Assembly (NCBI RefSeq): GCF_004340685.1
Contig: NZ_SLUN01000012.1
Coordinates: 62,001 to 126,000, forward strand
Source: Hydrogenispora ethanolica
GTDB taxonomy: Bacteria; Bacillota; UBA4882; UBA8346
Length of the DNA stretch: 64,000 bases
Direction: 5' to 3'
Each line of letters begins with the position of its first letter. Position 1 is the stretch's first letter. The notes beneath the pieces are model-generated. The model was given only the letters and a program-made list of their open reading frames with translations, searched no databases and was not told the origin of the DNA. This document shows positions 7,957-16,577 of the stretch, one piece after another. The translations under genes were made by a program, and so were the position numbers.

Positions 7957-9012
7957 TTAATCTTCGACATACTCCTTATAGACATAAGGAGAAGTCATTA
8001 AGGAAAGCAGGCTCCAATAGTTCGGTGAAAACCGTACCCGTTGACCGAGCCGGGGCTTTTTTTCACAGGCCAATACCGCATAGTCGCTGCTGCCGCCAAG
8101 CAGTGTGAATCCAGGATCGAGCGGTGTCAATCCGTTGAGCGGCGAATCCTGGTGTCCGATATTCAATAATGCGCGCCATCCAGGCTCCGCTTCTGGAAAT
8201 ACCGGTCTCCGGCCGAAGGCGTCCAAGCCGGTTTCTCCTTCCGTACGCGCTGGCTTTCGTTGCGCCTGGATGACCTCAGCTTCGACTACAAAAGCATCCC
8301 CCCGAAGATCCGGCAGCAGGGTTCCAGCCATAGTTTCCCGGCCGAGCAAAATTCCTTCGCCGATTCGCAGATGATTGATTCCCGGAGGCAGTTCCTTCCG
8401 ATATAAAAGAGGTAGACTGCTGGAGTTGCCTCCGGAGACCCAGGTCACGGGAAAACCGAACTCGTTGCGCAATTGTTCCGCCAGGCCTGCCAGATGTGCT
8501 AACTTTTCCACAGTGGGAACAGCTCCGGCAAAGCAGGAAAAATTGGTGCCGGCCGCAGTCACCCGCAGGTTCGGCAGGCGCCGGCAGCACCGGGCCAACT
8601 GGGTCAGCCCCGCCTCATCAACTCCTTCCCGCAAATCGCCCAAATCGATCATTAGCATCACTTCATGCCGCTGGACCACGGAATGAAGCGACGCCAGTGT
8701 TTTAACCTCCGTATTCAGACTGAGGTCAGCCACAGCGGCGATCTCAGCTAACCGGCCGAGACTCGGGAGACGTAATAATACCCGGCGGGTGGCCGGGAAA
8801 AGCTGTTGGAAGCGGTGCAGGTTTTCACTGCGCGAATCGCCGATCTCCCGCGCCCCCGCTTCAATCAATGACCGGGCGATCCGCAGATCTCCGGCCACTC
8901 CCTTCAGCACGACGGTCAGTTCCATTCCGGCCGCGCCGGCTCGTCGCCGTAAACATTCAAAATTAGCGACCAAACGATCGAGATGAATCAGAATCCGTGG
9001 GGTTTTCATCAT
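7957..9012 (-). CDS. orr: Ornithine racemase-like PLP protein (alanine racemase N-terminal fold)
   Basis: 351-aa fold-type III PLP enzyme. TPRILIHLDRLVANFE and VVLKGVAGD (PLP Lys about residue 37) open the barrel. GDSRSENL, LLRLP, LMIDLGDLREG, SGGNSSSLPLL, LRIGEGILLGRET, GLDAFG and a C-terminal SLLSLMTSPYVYKEYVE closely match the ornithine racemase (Orr) of amino-acid-fermenting clostridia. That enzyme interconverts L- and D-ornithine. Assignment over generic amino-acid racemase rests on these motifs and not on neighbours. The ATG overlaps the rarA stop. No ornithine aminomutase genes are in the window. Confidence 0.8.
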   Translation of the reverse strand: MMKTPRILIHLDRLVANFECLRRRAGAAGMELTVVLKGVAGDLRIARSLIEAGAREIGDSRSENLHRFQQLFPATRRVLLRLPSLGRLAEIAAVADLSLNTEVKTLASLHSVVQRHEVMLMIDLGDLREGVDEAGLTQLARCCRRLPNLRVTAAGTNFSCFAGAVPTVEKLAHLAGLAEQLRNEFGFPVTWVSGGNSSSLPLLYRKELPPGINHLRIGEGILLGRETMAGTLLPDLRGDAFVVEAEVIQAQRKPARTEGETGLDAFGRRPVFPEAEPGWRALLNIGHQDSPLNGLTPLDPGFTLLGGSSDYAVLACEKKPRLGQRVRFSPNYWSLLSLMTSPYVYKEYVED

Positions 9013-10346
9013 GGCTCCTGAGCATACCTTTCCGGTCTCAGCTTGCGCAAACGCCCGGCCAGCTCACTTTCGCGGCCATTAAGGGTCGGCTGATAAAAGA
9101 CTTTGTCCCGCAGGGCTTCCGGCAGGTATGCTTGATCGACATAGCCTCCCGGATAATCATGGGGATACCGGTAGCCGACTCCATCGCCAAGTTTCCTCGC
9201 TTGAGAATGAGAACTATCCCGCAGATGAACCGGAACTTCTTGTCCCTCCATCTTCTGCACCTCGGCCATGGCAAGGTCGATCGCCACGCAACTGGCATTG
9301 GATTTCGGCGCAGTGGCAATATAAATTGCCGCTTCCGCCATGGGAATACGGGCTTCGGGCAGTCCCACCATTTCTACGGCCTGCGCCGCCGCCATGGCTA
9401 CCAGCAAAGCCATGGGATCGGCATTGCCAACGTCTTCCGCCGCGTGAACGATCATGCGGCGCGCAATAAACTTTGGGTCTTCTCCCGCAGTGATCATCAA
9501 CGCCAGATAATATAAGGCGGCATCGGGATCGGAGCCCCGGAGCGACTTAATAAAAGCGGAGATCGTGTCATAATGCACTTGTCCGCCCCGGTCATAACGC
9601 AAAGGCCGTTGCTGGACACAATCACTGATAATGGCCAATGTGAGTTCCCGATAGTGAGTCTGCGGATCCGGCGGCGTGGTCAAAGCAGCCAATTCCAGGG
9701 CATTCAAGGCAATCCGCGCATCCCCGTTCGCGACGAACGCCAGGTGTTCCAGGGCATCCGGAGCGAGTCGCACTCGAAAGTCGGCGATTCCCCGTTCATG
9801 ATCCTCCAAGGCCCGTTGGATGACTTGTTTTAAATGTCTCGCCTCCAGCGGATAAAATCGAAAGACCATACTGCGGGAGATCAGCGGCGTGTTCACTTCA
9901 TAGAGAGGATTCTCCGTCGTGGCGCCGATCAGCAACACCGTCCCCTCTTCGACTGCCGGCAGCAACGCATCTTGTTGGGATTTGTTGAAGCGGTGGATCT
10001 CATCCACGAAAAGAATGGTTTTTTGTTGATACAGTTTGAGCCGGTCGGATGCCTCGGCAATGATCCTCCGGATATCGGCCACTCCGGCGGTTACGGCATT
10101 CAAGGTTTCAAAGCAGGAACGGGTCGTATTGGCAATGATTCGTGCCAGAGTCGTTTTTCCGGTCCCGGGAGGCCCGTAAAAAATCATCGACGATAACCGG
10201 TCGGCTTCAATTGCCCGCCGCAATAAGCGGCCTTCTCCGACGATCTCCTCTTGGCCGATAAACTCATCCAAATTGCGGGGGCGCATCCGGCTGGCCAGCG
10301 GTGCTTCCCGGGTTTGATTTTCCGAATTGACAGAAAAAAGGTCCAT
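9009..10346 (-). CDS. rarA: Replication-associated recombination protein A (AAA+ ATPase)
   Basis: MgsA/WRNIP1-family ATPase of about 445 aa that acts at stalled replication forks. Walker A is [11 protein letters not shown], Walker B is [18 protein letters not shown], and sensor 1 is LIGATTENP. The C-terminal tetramerisation region contains [32 protein letters not shown] and [16 protein letters not shown] at 10346 has GAGGTG about 9 nt upstream; an in-frame GTG at 10373 lacks a site. It is the first gene of a two-gene unit with the racemase and is divergent from the SleB-like hydrolase. Confidence 0.95.
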   Translation of the reverse strand: MDLFSVNSENQTREAPLASRMRPRNLDEFIGQEEIVGEGRLLRRAIEADRLSSMIFYGPPGTGKTTLARIIANTTRSCFETLNAVTAGVADIRRIIAEASDRLKLYQQKTILFVDEIHRFNKSQQDALLPAVEEGTVLLIGATTENPLYEVNTPLISRSMVFRFYPLEARHLKQVIQRALEDHERGIADFRVRLAPDALEHLAFVANGDARIALNALELAALTTPPDPQTHYRELTLAIISDCVQQRPLRYDRGGQVHYDTISAFIKSLRGSDPDAALYYLALMITAGEDPKFIARRMIVHAAEDVGNADPMALLVAMAAAQAVEMVGLPEARIPMAEAAIYIATAPKSNASCVAIDLAMAEVQKMEGQEVPVHLRDSSHSQARKLGDGVGYRYPHDYPGGYVDQAYLPEALRDKVFYQPTLNGRESELAGRLRKLRPERYAQEP

Positions 10347-10581
10347 TTTGGCATTCACCTCGCATTGATACACCCGATCTATCTTTTACCAAGAAGCTCA
10401 TAATCCTGCCGCGGTGAGGAAAAATCTTTTAGACAAACATTTCCGGTCGTCTTTGCCGGACAAAGCTGTTATAATACTGCTTACCGCCAAGATCTTCTGT
10501 AAAGTAATGGATGTCCCGATCCTGAAGCGGTTTTTATTGATAATTCATTTTCTATTTTCATAGAGAAAGGAGATGGCTGGA

Positions 10582-11211
10582 ATGATTCAAAAAAGACTCA
10601 TCGGCTCAGTTCTGGCGGCAGTGATGGCGCTGAATGCTACTGTGGTCAGCCCGGTTTTATATTTCAATGCTCAAGCCATGAAAAAAACACCGTCTGCAAA
10701 GAGCGAATCTCGCAAAGCGGCGCCAGTAAAACCGAAGCTTTTGGACGCAACCGCGTCAAACCATACCAGCCGCGCCGTTCAGAAGCAAGAAAAGCCGAAA
10801 CCGTTTGTGAATACGAACCATCGCAACAATCGTCGCTCAACCCAGTACCACCAGCTCCCTGCCAATCAGTTTGATATGCTGGCCCGGATTATTCATGCCG
10901 AAGCTGGCGGCGAATCCCTAAAAGGACAGGTAGCGGTAGCGGCGGTTATCCTGAACCGTATCCGTTCGGGAAGATTCCCGGCAACAGTGACTGGGAACGT
11001 CTTTAAACCGGGAGAGTTCGAATCCGTTTCTAACGGTTATATTTGGGCTCAACCAAACGCCGAATCCTATCGAGCGGCCAATTTAGCCGTCAAAGGATGG
11101 GACCCGACCAACGGAGCTTTGTATTTCTTTAATCCCGCCAAAAGCAGTTCGCGCTGGATTTGGACCCGTAATGTCGTAATCGTTATCGGTGAACATCACT
11201 TTGCCGTCTAA
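10582..11211 (+). CDS. SleB/CwlJ-type cell wall hydrolase
   Basis: 210-aa exported hydrolase. A signal peptide or N-terminal anchor covers residues about 5-32, followed by a basic, Lys/Ser-rich linker to about residue 85. A Hydrolase_2 domain follows, with LARIIHAEAGGES (the Glu is the likely catalytic residue), GQVAVAAVILNRIRSGRFP, VFKPGEFESVSNG and ALYFFNPAKSSSRWIW. The family includes spore cortex-lytic enzymes, which cleave cortex peptidoglycan during germination. The lack of an N-terminal peptidoglycan-binding domain leaves a vegetative role possible. ATG at 10582 has AAAGGAG 9 nt upstream; ATG at 10573 abuts it. It is one of the few plus-strand genes. Confidence 0.85.
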   Translation: MIQKRLIGSVLAAVMALNATVVSPVLYFNAQAMKKTPSAKSESRKAAPVKPKLLDATASNHTSRAVQKQEKPKPFVNTNHRNNRRSTQYHQLPANQFDMLARIIHAEAGGESLKGQVAVAAVILNRIRSGRFPATVTGNVFKPGEFESVSNGYIWAQPNAESYRAANLAVKGWDPTNGALYFFNPAKSSSRWIWTRNVVIVIGEHHFAV

Positions 11212-11213
11212 AG

Positions 11214-11236
11214 GCGTTGTGATAAACCGGCTACGG
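11214..11236. repeat. Short fragment of the dispersed ~135-bp element
   Basis: GCGTTGTGATAAACC matches the left end of the elements at 12442, 12571 and 45896, in the same orientation. Similarity stops after about 22 nt. It lies immediately after the stop of the SleB-like gene. Confidence 0.5.
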
Positions 11237-11250
11237 ATTGCTTGAAACAA

Positions 11251-11297
11251 AAAATGGGGCTGTCTCTAGAAGTTAATCTAGGGACAGCCCCATTTTT
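11251..11297. terminator. Bidirectional rho-independent terminator
   Basis: A 20-bp stem with one G-T pair (AAAATGGGGCTGTC... paired with ...GGGACAGCCCCATTTT) and a 6-nt loop. There is an A run on the left and a T run on the right. It sits between two convergent genes and can end both transcripts. Confidence 0.9.
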
Positions 11298-11305
11298 ATA
11301 TCGAC

Positions 11306-11995
11306 TTAGCCGTTTCTGGGGCTGATCTTCATGCTTTCGATTGAACCCTCGGGACTGACCATAAATCGCCAGATCCCGGCGGAGTACTTTTCTTTATATT
11401 CCACCTGCCAACGATCATAATTAAAGCTAACTCCCAAGAACTGGCCGAGTCTCAGCGCTTTATAACTGGCCCAGGTCTCAACCGCCCGTTTCGCTTGGGT
11501 AGCGGAGGAGATCGCCGCTTGTTGGACTTTCACTTGGGCGCTGAAATCTTCGGGAGCATATTTGGGGGAAAATCCGACAACTTGGGTGGGTAAATCCCAA
11601 TCTCCCGCCTTGATGCCGATCGTCACACGATAAGGCCCGGAAAGGTTATATTTGAGAATGTTGTTGGGGCGAAAACTTAAAGTGACGGTCCGATTCTCGG
11701 GAGTCCATTGAAAAGGGATTACGGAAGTACTTAACGAGACCCAGTTGCCCGAGCGCATGCCCTCCAAATTTCCGGTAATGATGAAATTTCCTTCGCTGTA
11801 AGATTGGAGGTTTAAACTAAAGTTCACAGCTTCCGCTTTTTTATCGTTGTCTTGGTCAACCAGCGCAAATGAGCCGGGAACCTCCAGAACGACTTGCTGA
11901 TCGAGGACAACATCGGTGGGCGCAGCCCCGCTCGGAATCATCAGAAATAGCATAATCCCGAGAACCACCCCGATAAGCAGTACCTTTTTAATCAA
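11306..11995 (-). CDS. Exported or membrane-anchored protein of unknown function
   Basis: About 229 aa. The most likely start is TTG at 11995, giving MIKKVLLIGVVLGIMLFLM followed by PSGAAP, a signal peptide or single N-terminal helix. GGGGTGAT lies just upstream. An in-frame longer form would begin at 12049. The mature part looks like a beta-sandwich of about 120 residues, with alternating hydrophobic strands such as NFIITGNLEGM, TVTLSFRPNNI and YRVTIGIKAGDWDL. A C-terminal part around RWQVEYKEKYSAGIWRFMV follows. I do not recognise the family. It is convergent with the SleB-like gene and downstream of a CheY-like regulator. Confidence 0.6.
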   Translation of the reverse strand: MIKKVLLIGVVLGIMLFLMIPSGAAPTDVVLDQQVVLEVPGSFALVDQDNDKKAEAVNFSLNLQSYSEGNFIITGNLEGMRSGNWVSLSTSVIPFQWTPENRTVTLSFRPNNILKYNLSGPYRVTIGIKAGDWDLPTQVVGFSPKYAPEDFSAQVKVQQAAISSATQAKRAVETWASYKALRLGQFLGVSFNYDRWQVEYKEKYSAGIWRFMVSPEGSIESMKISPRNG

Positions 11996-12071
11996 AAAAA
12001 TCACCCCGAATGATTGTTTTTCAGAGTGATTCTTGATCGGCGCTGACAATCCTTTATGTAATATTCGCCAG

Positions 12072-12428
12072 CTATGATGCAGCCATCCTGTTTAGCACGA
12101 AAATGACTTGGTCTTTTTCCAAGGGCTTTAACACTACGTCAAGAGCGCCTGCCTTCAACCCGCTGAGGATCTCATTTTTGGATGACTCGGTACTGCAAAT
12201 AAGAATCTTGACTCCGGGGTCCATCGCTTTAAAATAATGGATCGATTCAATCGCGTCGCCGTCCGGCATGAATAGATCGCGAATAATCAAATCCGGGTGT
12301 TCCGTGGAGAACAACCAAAGGGCTTCTTGATTGGTCCCGGCCTCGCGGATTTCATGTCCGGCCTCGCGCAGGTATTCCTTGAGTATTGTCCGTACTAAGG
12401 GCGAATCGTCGATGATTAGGACTTTCAT
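12072..12428 (-). CDS. Single-domain response regulator (CheY-like)
   Basis: 119-aa receiver domain with no output domain. KVLIIDDSPLVR carries the acidic pair, DLIIRDLFMPDGD the phosphoacceptor Asp, CSTES the Thr/Ser switch position, and VLKPLEK the conserved Lys. ATG at 12428 begins MKVLIIDDSP and has AAGGGATGTGAT upstream. A longer in-frame reading to 12485 would be encoded by the dispersed repeat and is rejected. The partner kinase is unknown. The hybrid histidine kinase at 13215 is nearby but separated by a carbohydrate-binding gene and two repeats. Confidence 0.88.
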   Translation of the reverse strand: MKVLIIDDSPLVRTILKEYLREAGHEIREAGTNQEALWLFSTEHPDLIIRDLFMPDGDAIESIHYFKAMDPGVKILICSTESSKNEILSGLKAGALDVVLKPLEKDQVIFVLNRMAAS

Positions 12429-12441
12429 TTCATCACATCCC

Positions 12442-12576
12442 TTAGAAGCGTTGTGATAAACCCGTCCGTAGGCCGGGGTGACCACAAAAGCTCAGAGAAG
12501 CAAGTGATAAAGTCGTTTTTAAACCTTTTTGTAAGTCGAATCAGTGTGTAAGAGACTTTATCACATGGCTTTTAGA
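12442..12576. repeat. Dispersed ~135-bp structured repeat, copy A
   Basis: Begins TTAGAAGCGTTGTGATAA and ends CACATGGCTTTTAGAAG on the plus strand. It contains a GC-rich hairpin (CCCGTCC/GGCCGGG), the conserved block AGCTCAGAGAAGCAAG, and the perfect 11-bp pair GTGATAAAGTC/GACTTTATCAC. It lies 14 bp upstream of the CheY-like gene and is in direct tandem with copy B; the two share the terminal TTTAGAAG. Confidence 0.85.
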
Positions 12577-12709
12577 AGCGTTGTGATAAACCCCGTCCGT
12601 AGGCCGGGGTGACCACAAAAAGCTCAGAGAAGCAAGTGATAAAGTCGATTTTTAATCCTTTGAAAGAGTGATTTCCGAATTTGAGGACTTTATCACATGG
12701 CTTTTAGAA
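12571..12709. repeat. Dispersed ~135-bp structured repeat, copy B
   Basis: Same orientation and layout as copy A. The left half is almost identical. The ~40 nt between the GTGATAAAGTC and GACTTTATCAC arms has diverged, while both arms are conserved exactly. Together, copies A and B fill most of the 354-bp gap between the CheY-like gene and the carbohydrate-binding gene. The remaining 73 bp is A/T-rich with no feature I can support. Confidence 0.85.
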
Positions 12710-12782
12710 ATTAGCCAATACCAAAATATTTCTCTTTTTATAAAGTTTTTCCTTTTTTTACGAAAAAGACTCTTCCTTTTCT

Positions 12783-13124
12783 TTATTGAAGCACTGAATT
12801 CCCCACGTGAACTTGATAGGACCAGTTGCGTCCGTTGTTGTTATCCCAGTTCTGAGCGCTATCGCGAAAACAGAAATTAAAGTTCGAAGGCTCCTCGACC
12901 TGGATGGAGACGGTCCATCCTCCGTCGCGGGTCTTCTTCATTGGAATGTCCATGACATTGTTCCACTGTTCACTGCCGTATCCGGCATGGAGAAAAACCT
13001 TGTCGGCGCCAGCCGAAGCCAAGTGCCCCTTATATTTTATTTTCACCTCATCACCCAAAGTAATTGGCACCGGGTCTAAAAAAATCCCATCCACGACTTC
13101 TTCGGTCTTTTTTTTGCCAGGCAC
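12783..13124 (-). CDS. Orphan carbohydrate-binding module protein (CBM25/53-like)
   Basis: About 113 aa, with a single starch-binding-like beta-sandwich and no catalytic domain or signal peptide. DPVPITLGDEVKIKYKG, DKVFLHAGYGSEQWNNV, KTRDGGWTVSIQV and FNFCFRDSAQNWDNNNGRNW match the family pattern of strands with exposed Trp and Asn. GTG start; AAAGGAG lies about 10 nt upstream. Small stand-alone proteins like this occur in Bacillota, perhaps binding glycogen or other intracellular polysaccharide. That role is an inference. It is downstream of the hybrid kinase. Confidence 0.75.
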   Translation of the reverse strand: MPGKKKTEEVVDGIFLDPVPITLGDEVKIKYKGHLASAGADKVFLHAGYGSEQWNNVMDIPMKKTRDGGWTVSIQVEEPSNFNFCFRDSAQNWDNNNGRNWSYQVHVGNSVLQ

Positions 13125-13214
13125 TTCCCATCCACTCCTTTTTGCAGTTTATCGGTTTCAGTGGGATATTATGCCCTTGACGGAGCCATTTAATCACGTC
13201 TTTGTTGGCTGACT

Positions 13215-15917
13215 TTACGCCATCTCGGCGCCCTGGGCGGGATCCAAGGCCAGTTTCAGTTGCTTCTTCGAAGCTACCTTGTTGATGGCCTCCGCCAACT
13301 CGTTAATTTTATAAGGCTTACTGACTACGCCGCAAAAACCGTATTTTTGATAGTCGGCCATGACCGGGTCATTGGAATAACCGCTGCTGACGATGGCTTT
13401 ACTTTTCGGATCCATGGCCCGCAGTTCCGCGATGACCTCGCGTCCGCCTTTCCCTCCCGGCACCGTCAAATCCAAGATAACCACATCGAAAGGATCATCC
13501 GATTCGATCGCCTGGCGGTAGAGCTCCAGCATTTCGTCGCCATCCTGGGCCAGCCTCACCCGATAACCGATATACTCCAGCATTTGTCCGATCAGATACC
13601 GGATATTCAGGTCGTCATCCATCAGGAGAACCTTTCCTTCCCCCGTAATAAAAACGTCCGTCGCGTCGTTCGGCAGCGATAAATAATGCTCGCTGGCTGG
13701 CAGGTAAATCGTAAAACAAGTTCCTTGCCCCGGTTTCGATTCCACGTCGATATGGCCTTCGTGCCGCTTGATGATGGAGTACGAAGTCGCCAACCCTAAA
13801 CCGTTGCCTTTCGCCTTGGTGCTAAAATAGGGATCAAAAATTTTCGCCAAATACTCCTCCGGAATGCCAATCCCTTGATCCTGAATCGACAATTTGACAT
13901 ATTTGCCGCTTGGAATCAGCGATCCCCGTTTGACATGAATATTTTCAGCCTTCACGAAGATGGTCCCGCCGTTGGGCATCGCCTGATGAGCGTTGATAAC
14001 CAAGTTGTTGATGACCTGGCTGATCTGCCCTTGATCGACATCCACCGCCCACAAATTGTCCGGAATATCGAATTCGGCCACGGCACTCGTGCCGCGCAAC
14101 GCAAACTCGGTCGTATCGCGGATCGTATTGGCAATCGAAGCGGTCTTTCTCAGCGGAGCCCCGCCTTTGGCGAATGTCAGCAATTGCTTGGTCAGGCCGG
14201 TCGCACGTTCGATCGCGGTTTCGGTATCCTTGAGATACTTGGAAATATCGCGATCTTTTTTGTACATGGCCCGGGCCAGCTGGACATTGGCCAAGATTTC
14301 GGCCAGGATATTATTGAAATCATGCGCTATTCCGCCGGCCAATATGCCGAGCGATTCCAGTTTGGCGGCTTTGAAAAGCTCTTCTTCGATCTTTTGTTGC
14401 TCGGTATGATCGTGAAAAACCAAAACCGTGCCGATCATATTGCCATTGGAATTGCGGATCGGCGAACCGCTCAATTGGAGGAGCCGTTCCCGTAATTCCC
14501 GGTCCACCAGAATCGCATTACGGTTCATTTCCATGCTTCCATCCGCCTGCATGATCTGCTCGTGAAGATCCGTATATTGTTCACTCGTCTGATCGTGAAT
14601 CAAATAAAAGACCTCATAAAGAGAGCGGCCCGCCGCCTCTGCCTGCGACCAGCCGATGATCTCCTCGGCCGCTTTATTGAGAAAAATGATATTGCCCGAG
14701 GTATCGGTGGCAATAACCCCTTCGCCGATCGAACGCAGGGTTACGGCCAGACGTTCCTTTTCCGCAGCCAATTCTTCCTCAACTTGCTTACTTTTCGTGA
14801 TGTCCTCGATGATGACCATGGCATAATGATTTTGATGGGACATATCCCATAGACCGGACACGGTAACGCTCCCCCAGATCGGTTCTCCGCTCTGACAAAT
14901 GAAGCGATTCTCTGAATGGTACTTGTGAAGTTTGCCGGAGATGAGTTCTCCGAATAGATAGCGCCCCGCTTTCCGGTCGTCCGGGAAAAGGAGCTCGGAA
15001 TAACGGAACTGCTGGAAATCTTGTTTTTCATAACCCAACATCTCCGTAACCGCCGGATTGCTGCCCACAATCTTCTCCTGAGGGTTCACCAATAGGATCC
15101 CCACTCCGGCGCCGTCGAAAAAAGCATTGAACCGCTCCTCGTTAATTTGCATAACCCCTTCGGCCTGTTTCAGTTTTCGGTACGGTTCGAGCAAAATATC
15201 CTGAACCAGGAATGGATAAAGATAGTAAAGCGACAGCAATTGCAACAAAGCGGGAATTCGTTTCCATGGCCCCGCAAGTCCGGGAAACAGGGACATCATG
15301 AACGCCAGGAATAACAATCCAAGCGAAACCGGGAAATGACGATATGGGAATTGTCCCTCCCGTCTCCGGTATCGAAACCAGAATCCGGCTGCCCCCATCA
15401 GAGACATCATGCCCAGGCACCCGATCCACTGCCCGATGATGGGGTTCGAAAATGAACTCGGGATGGTTTGGCTGAACCCGATCCAACCAAGACCGACGAT
15501 GGAACCTCCGTTTAATACAACCTGAGTAAGCCGTTTTGAAAGACGGGTCTGGCCGATGAAGATGATAGGGATCGCCAATATAACCAGGGCTTGAAGCAAC
15601 CGTCCCACGCTATGCGACTGCGCCGCCAACAATCCCGGATTGGAAACGAAACTGCTTGCGTACCCCGATAGAAGGCATAATAGATCAAAACATGCCATCC
15701 CCAAAAAGGCGCTTTTCAAAACCGCCAAGGGATGATGCGCCGAAAACTCACGAGTATTCCAAAATGCCGCGAAGAGACTCAGGGACAAAAAGACCCCGGT
15801 CATTTCAATCATCATTACAACCAGCCGTTCTTGGAAAAAGCCGACGGGAAGCAAAGCAAGGCAAAAAAGGACCGGGAAAAGAATGTTGAATGGTTTTTGC
15901 TGGGAATGCTGTTCCAC
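13215..15917 (-). CDS. Membrane-bound hybrid histidine kinase with two PAS domains and a receiver
   Basis: 900 aa. Residues about 10-245 form a block of 6-7 hydrophobic helices. PAS1 spans about 260-375 (FNAFFDGAGVGILLVNPQ) and PAS2 about 390-500 (SIGEGVIATDTSGNIIFLN). The HisKA phosphoacceptor is about residue 532 in GGIAHDFNNIL. The ATPase part has NLVINAHQAM (N box), DQGIGIPEEYLAKIFDPYFS and GLGLATSYSIIKRHEG. A C-terminal receiver from about 775 has LLMDDD, VILDLTVPG and SKPYK. GTG at 15917 is chosen because GGAGG lies 7 nt upstream. The signal and output are unknown; a terminal receiver suggests a phosphorelay to another protein. Confidence 0.92.
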   Translation of the reverse strand: MEQHSQQKPFNILFPVLFCLALLPVGFFQERLVVMMIEMTGVFLSLSLFAAFWNTREFSAHHPLAVLKSAFLGMACFDLLCLLSGYASSFVSNPGLLAAQSHSVGRLLQALVILAIPIIFIGQTRLSKRLTQVVLNGGSIVGLGWIGFSQTIPSSFSNPIIGQWIGCLGMMSLMGAAGFWFRYRRREGQFPYRHFPVSLGLLFLAFMMSLFPGLAGPWKRIPALLQLLSLYYLYPFLVQDILLEPYRKLKQAEGVMQINEERFNAFFDGAGVGILLVNPQEKIVGSNPAVTEMLGYEKQDFQQFRYSELLFPDDRKAGRYLFGELISGKLHKYHSENRFICQSGEPIWGSVTVSGLWDMSHQNHYAMVIIEDITKSKQVEEELAAEKERLAVTLRSIGEGVIATDTSGNIIFLNKAAEEIIGWSQAEAAGRSLYEVFYLIHDQTSEQYTDLHEQIMQADGSMEMNRNAILVDRELRERLLQLSGSPIRNSNGNMIGTVLVFHDHTEQQKIEEELFKAAKLESLGILAGGIAHDFNNILAEILANVQLARAMYKKDRDISKYLKDTETAIERATGLTKQLLTFAKGGAPLRKTASIANTIRDTTEFALRGTSAVAEFDIPDNLWAVDVDQGQISQVINNLVINAHQAMPNGGTIFVKAENIHVKRGSLIPSGKYVKLSIQDQGIGIPEEYLAKIFDPYFSTKAKGNGLGLATSYSIIKRHEGHIDVESKPGQGTCFTIYLPASEHYLSLPNDATDVFITGEGKVLLMDDDLNIRYLIGQMLEYIGYRVRLAQDGDEMLELYRQAIESDDPFDVVILDLTVPGGKGGREVIAELRAMDPKSKAIVSSGYSNDPVMADYQKYGFCGVVSKPYKINELAEAINKVASKKQLKLALDPAQGAEMA

Positions 15918-16029
15918 GTAACAACCTCCGCAGTTTTTTGAAATGCTCCGTTTGCGCCTGCCGCTACCACCAATTTGACCCATGCAACATGGTGGCAACC
16001 GACTCATTTCGCCGTTTTAATTCGGATAT

Positions 16030-16060
16030 ATTATAACATAAATTTTTTTAATTTGCCCAA
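16030..16060 (-). promoter_or_regulatory. Probable promoter of the hybrid kinase gene
   Basis: TATAAT (16035-16030, minus strand) with TTGGGC 19 bp upstream. It lies about 110 nt before the GTG start and just downstream of the 21-bp array at 16171. The -35 is weak. Confidence 0.4.
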
Positions 16061-16170
16061 ACCTTTCCAGTTCCCGTTTAATCAATCGGGACACTCCGGT
16101 CGCTCGCTCAGCTCCTGCCAAAGGTTCAGTCCGTCATTCCGTATGCCCCCTCCGTTATCGCGCAATCTTT

Positions 16171-16372
16171 CTCAGTAACCGCGCAACATCGCACAGTAAC
16201 GGTGTATACTCGCACAGTTACTGTGCAAGCTCGCTCAGTTGCGGTGCATCCTTGTACGGTTACCGCGGATGATCGTTCAGTTACGGAGTGTGTTCGCACA
16301 GTTACTGTGTATGGTCGCCCGGTTAGGGAGCGTGAACGCGCGGTTGCCGCGCATCCTTGCGCAGTTGTTAGG
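16171..16372. repeat. 21-bp-period palindrome array 1 (about 10 units)
   Basis: A 13-bp core followed by an 8-bp linker repeats at exact 21-bp steps (cores at 16171, 16192, 16213, 16234, 16255, 16276, 16297, 16318, 16339, 16360). The best cores are palindromic around a central T: CACAGTTACTGTG twice, CGCGGTTGCCGCG, and an inner CGGTTACCG. Bases change on both sides together, so pairing survives sequence change. The rest of the 660-bp gap between the kinase and glnS holds the kinase promoter and the glnS terminator. No gene is seen. Confidence 0.85.
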
Positions 16373-16515
16373 CATGCTCATTGACTGCCTGCAAAAGTTC
16401 GCTCCCAACCCGAGCAAACTCCCCTTGTCTTGGCTAATTCCCGCTACCAAGCCCATGGCTGTCTTGCGCCGGCGCTCATCTCGTCTCCTTGTCTCTCATG
16501 CCAGGCGTACGTATA

Positions 16516-16547
16516 AAAAGAAGCCCGCTTGAATGCGGACTTCTTTT
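16516..16547 (-). terminator. Rho-independent terminator after glnS
   Basis: AAAAGAAG-C-CCGC pairs with GCGG-A-CTTCTTTT around a 6-nt loop, followed by TTCTTTTTAT on the minus strand, 30 nt after the glnS stop. Confidence 0.8.
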
Positions 16548-16577
16548 GTACAATGGCTTCCATAGTCGGTTTAAGTT

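Noticed and set aside
12429-12485. N-terminal extension of the CheY-like regulator
   Set aside because: The extra codons come from the dispersed repeat; receiver domains begin at the internal ATG, which has its own ribosome-binding site.
16202-16384. Plus-strand protein with Thr-Val heptads
   Set aside because: Produced by the 21-bp period of array 1; no ribosome-binding site and several frames are open equally.
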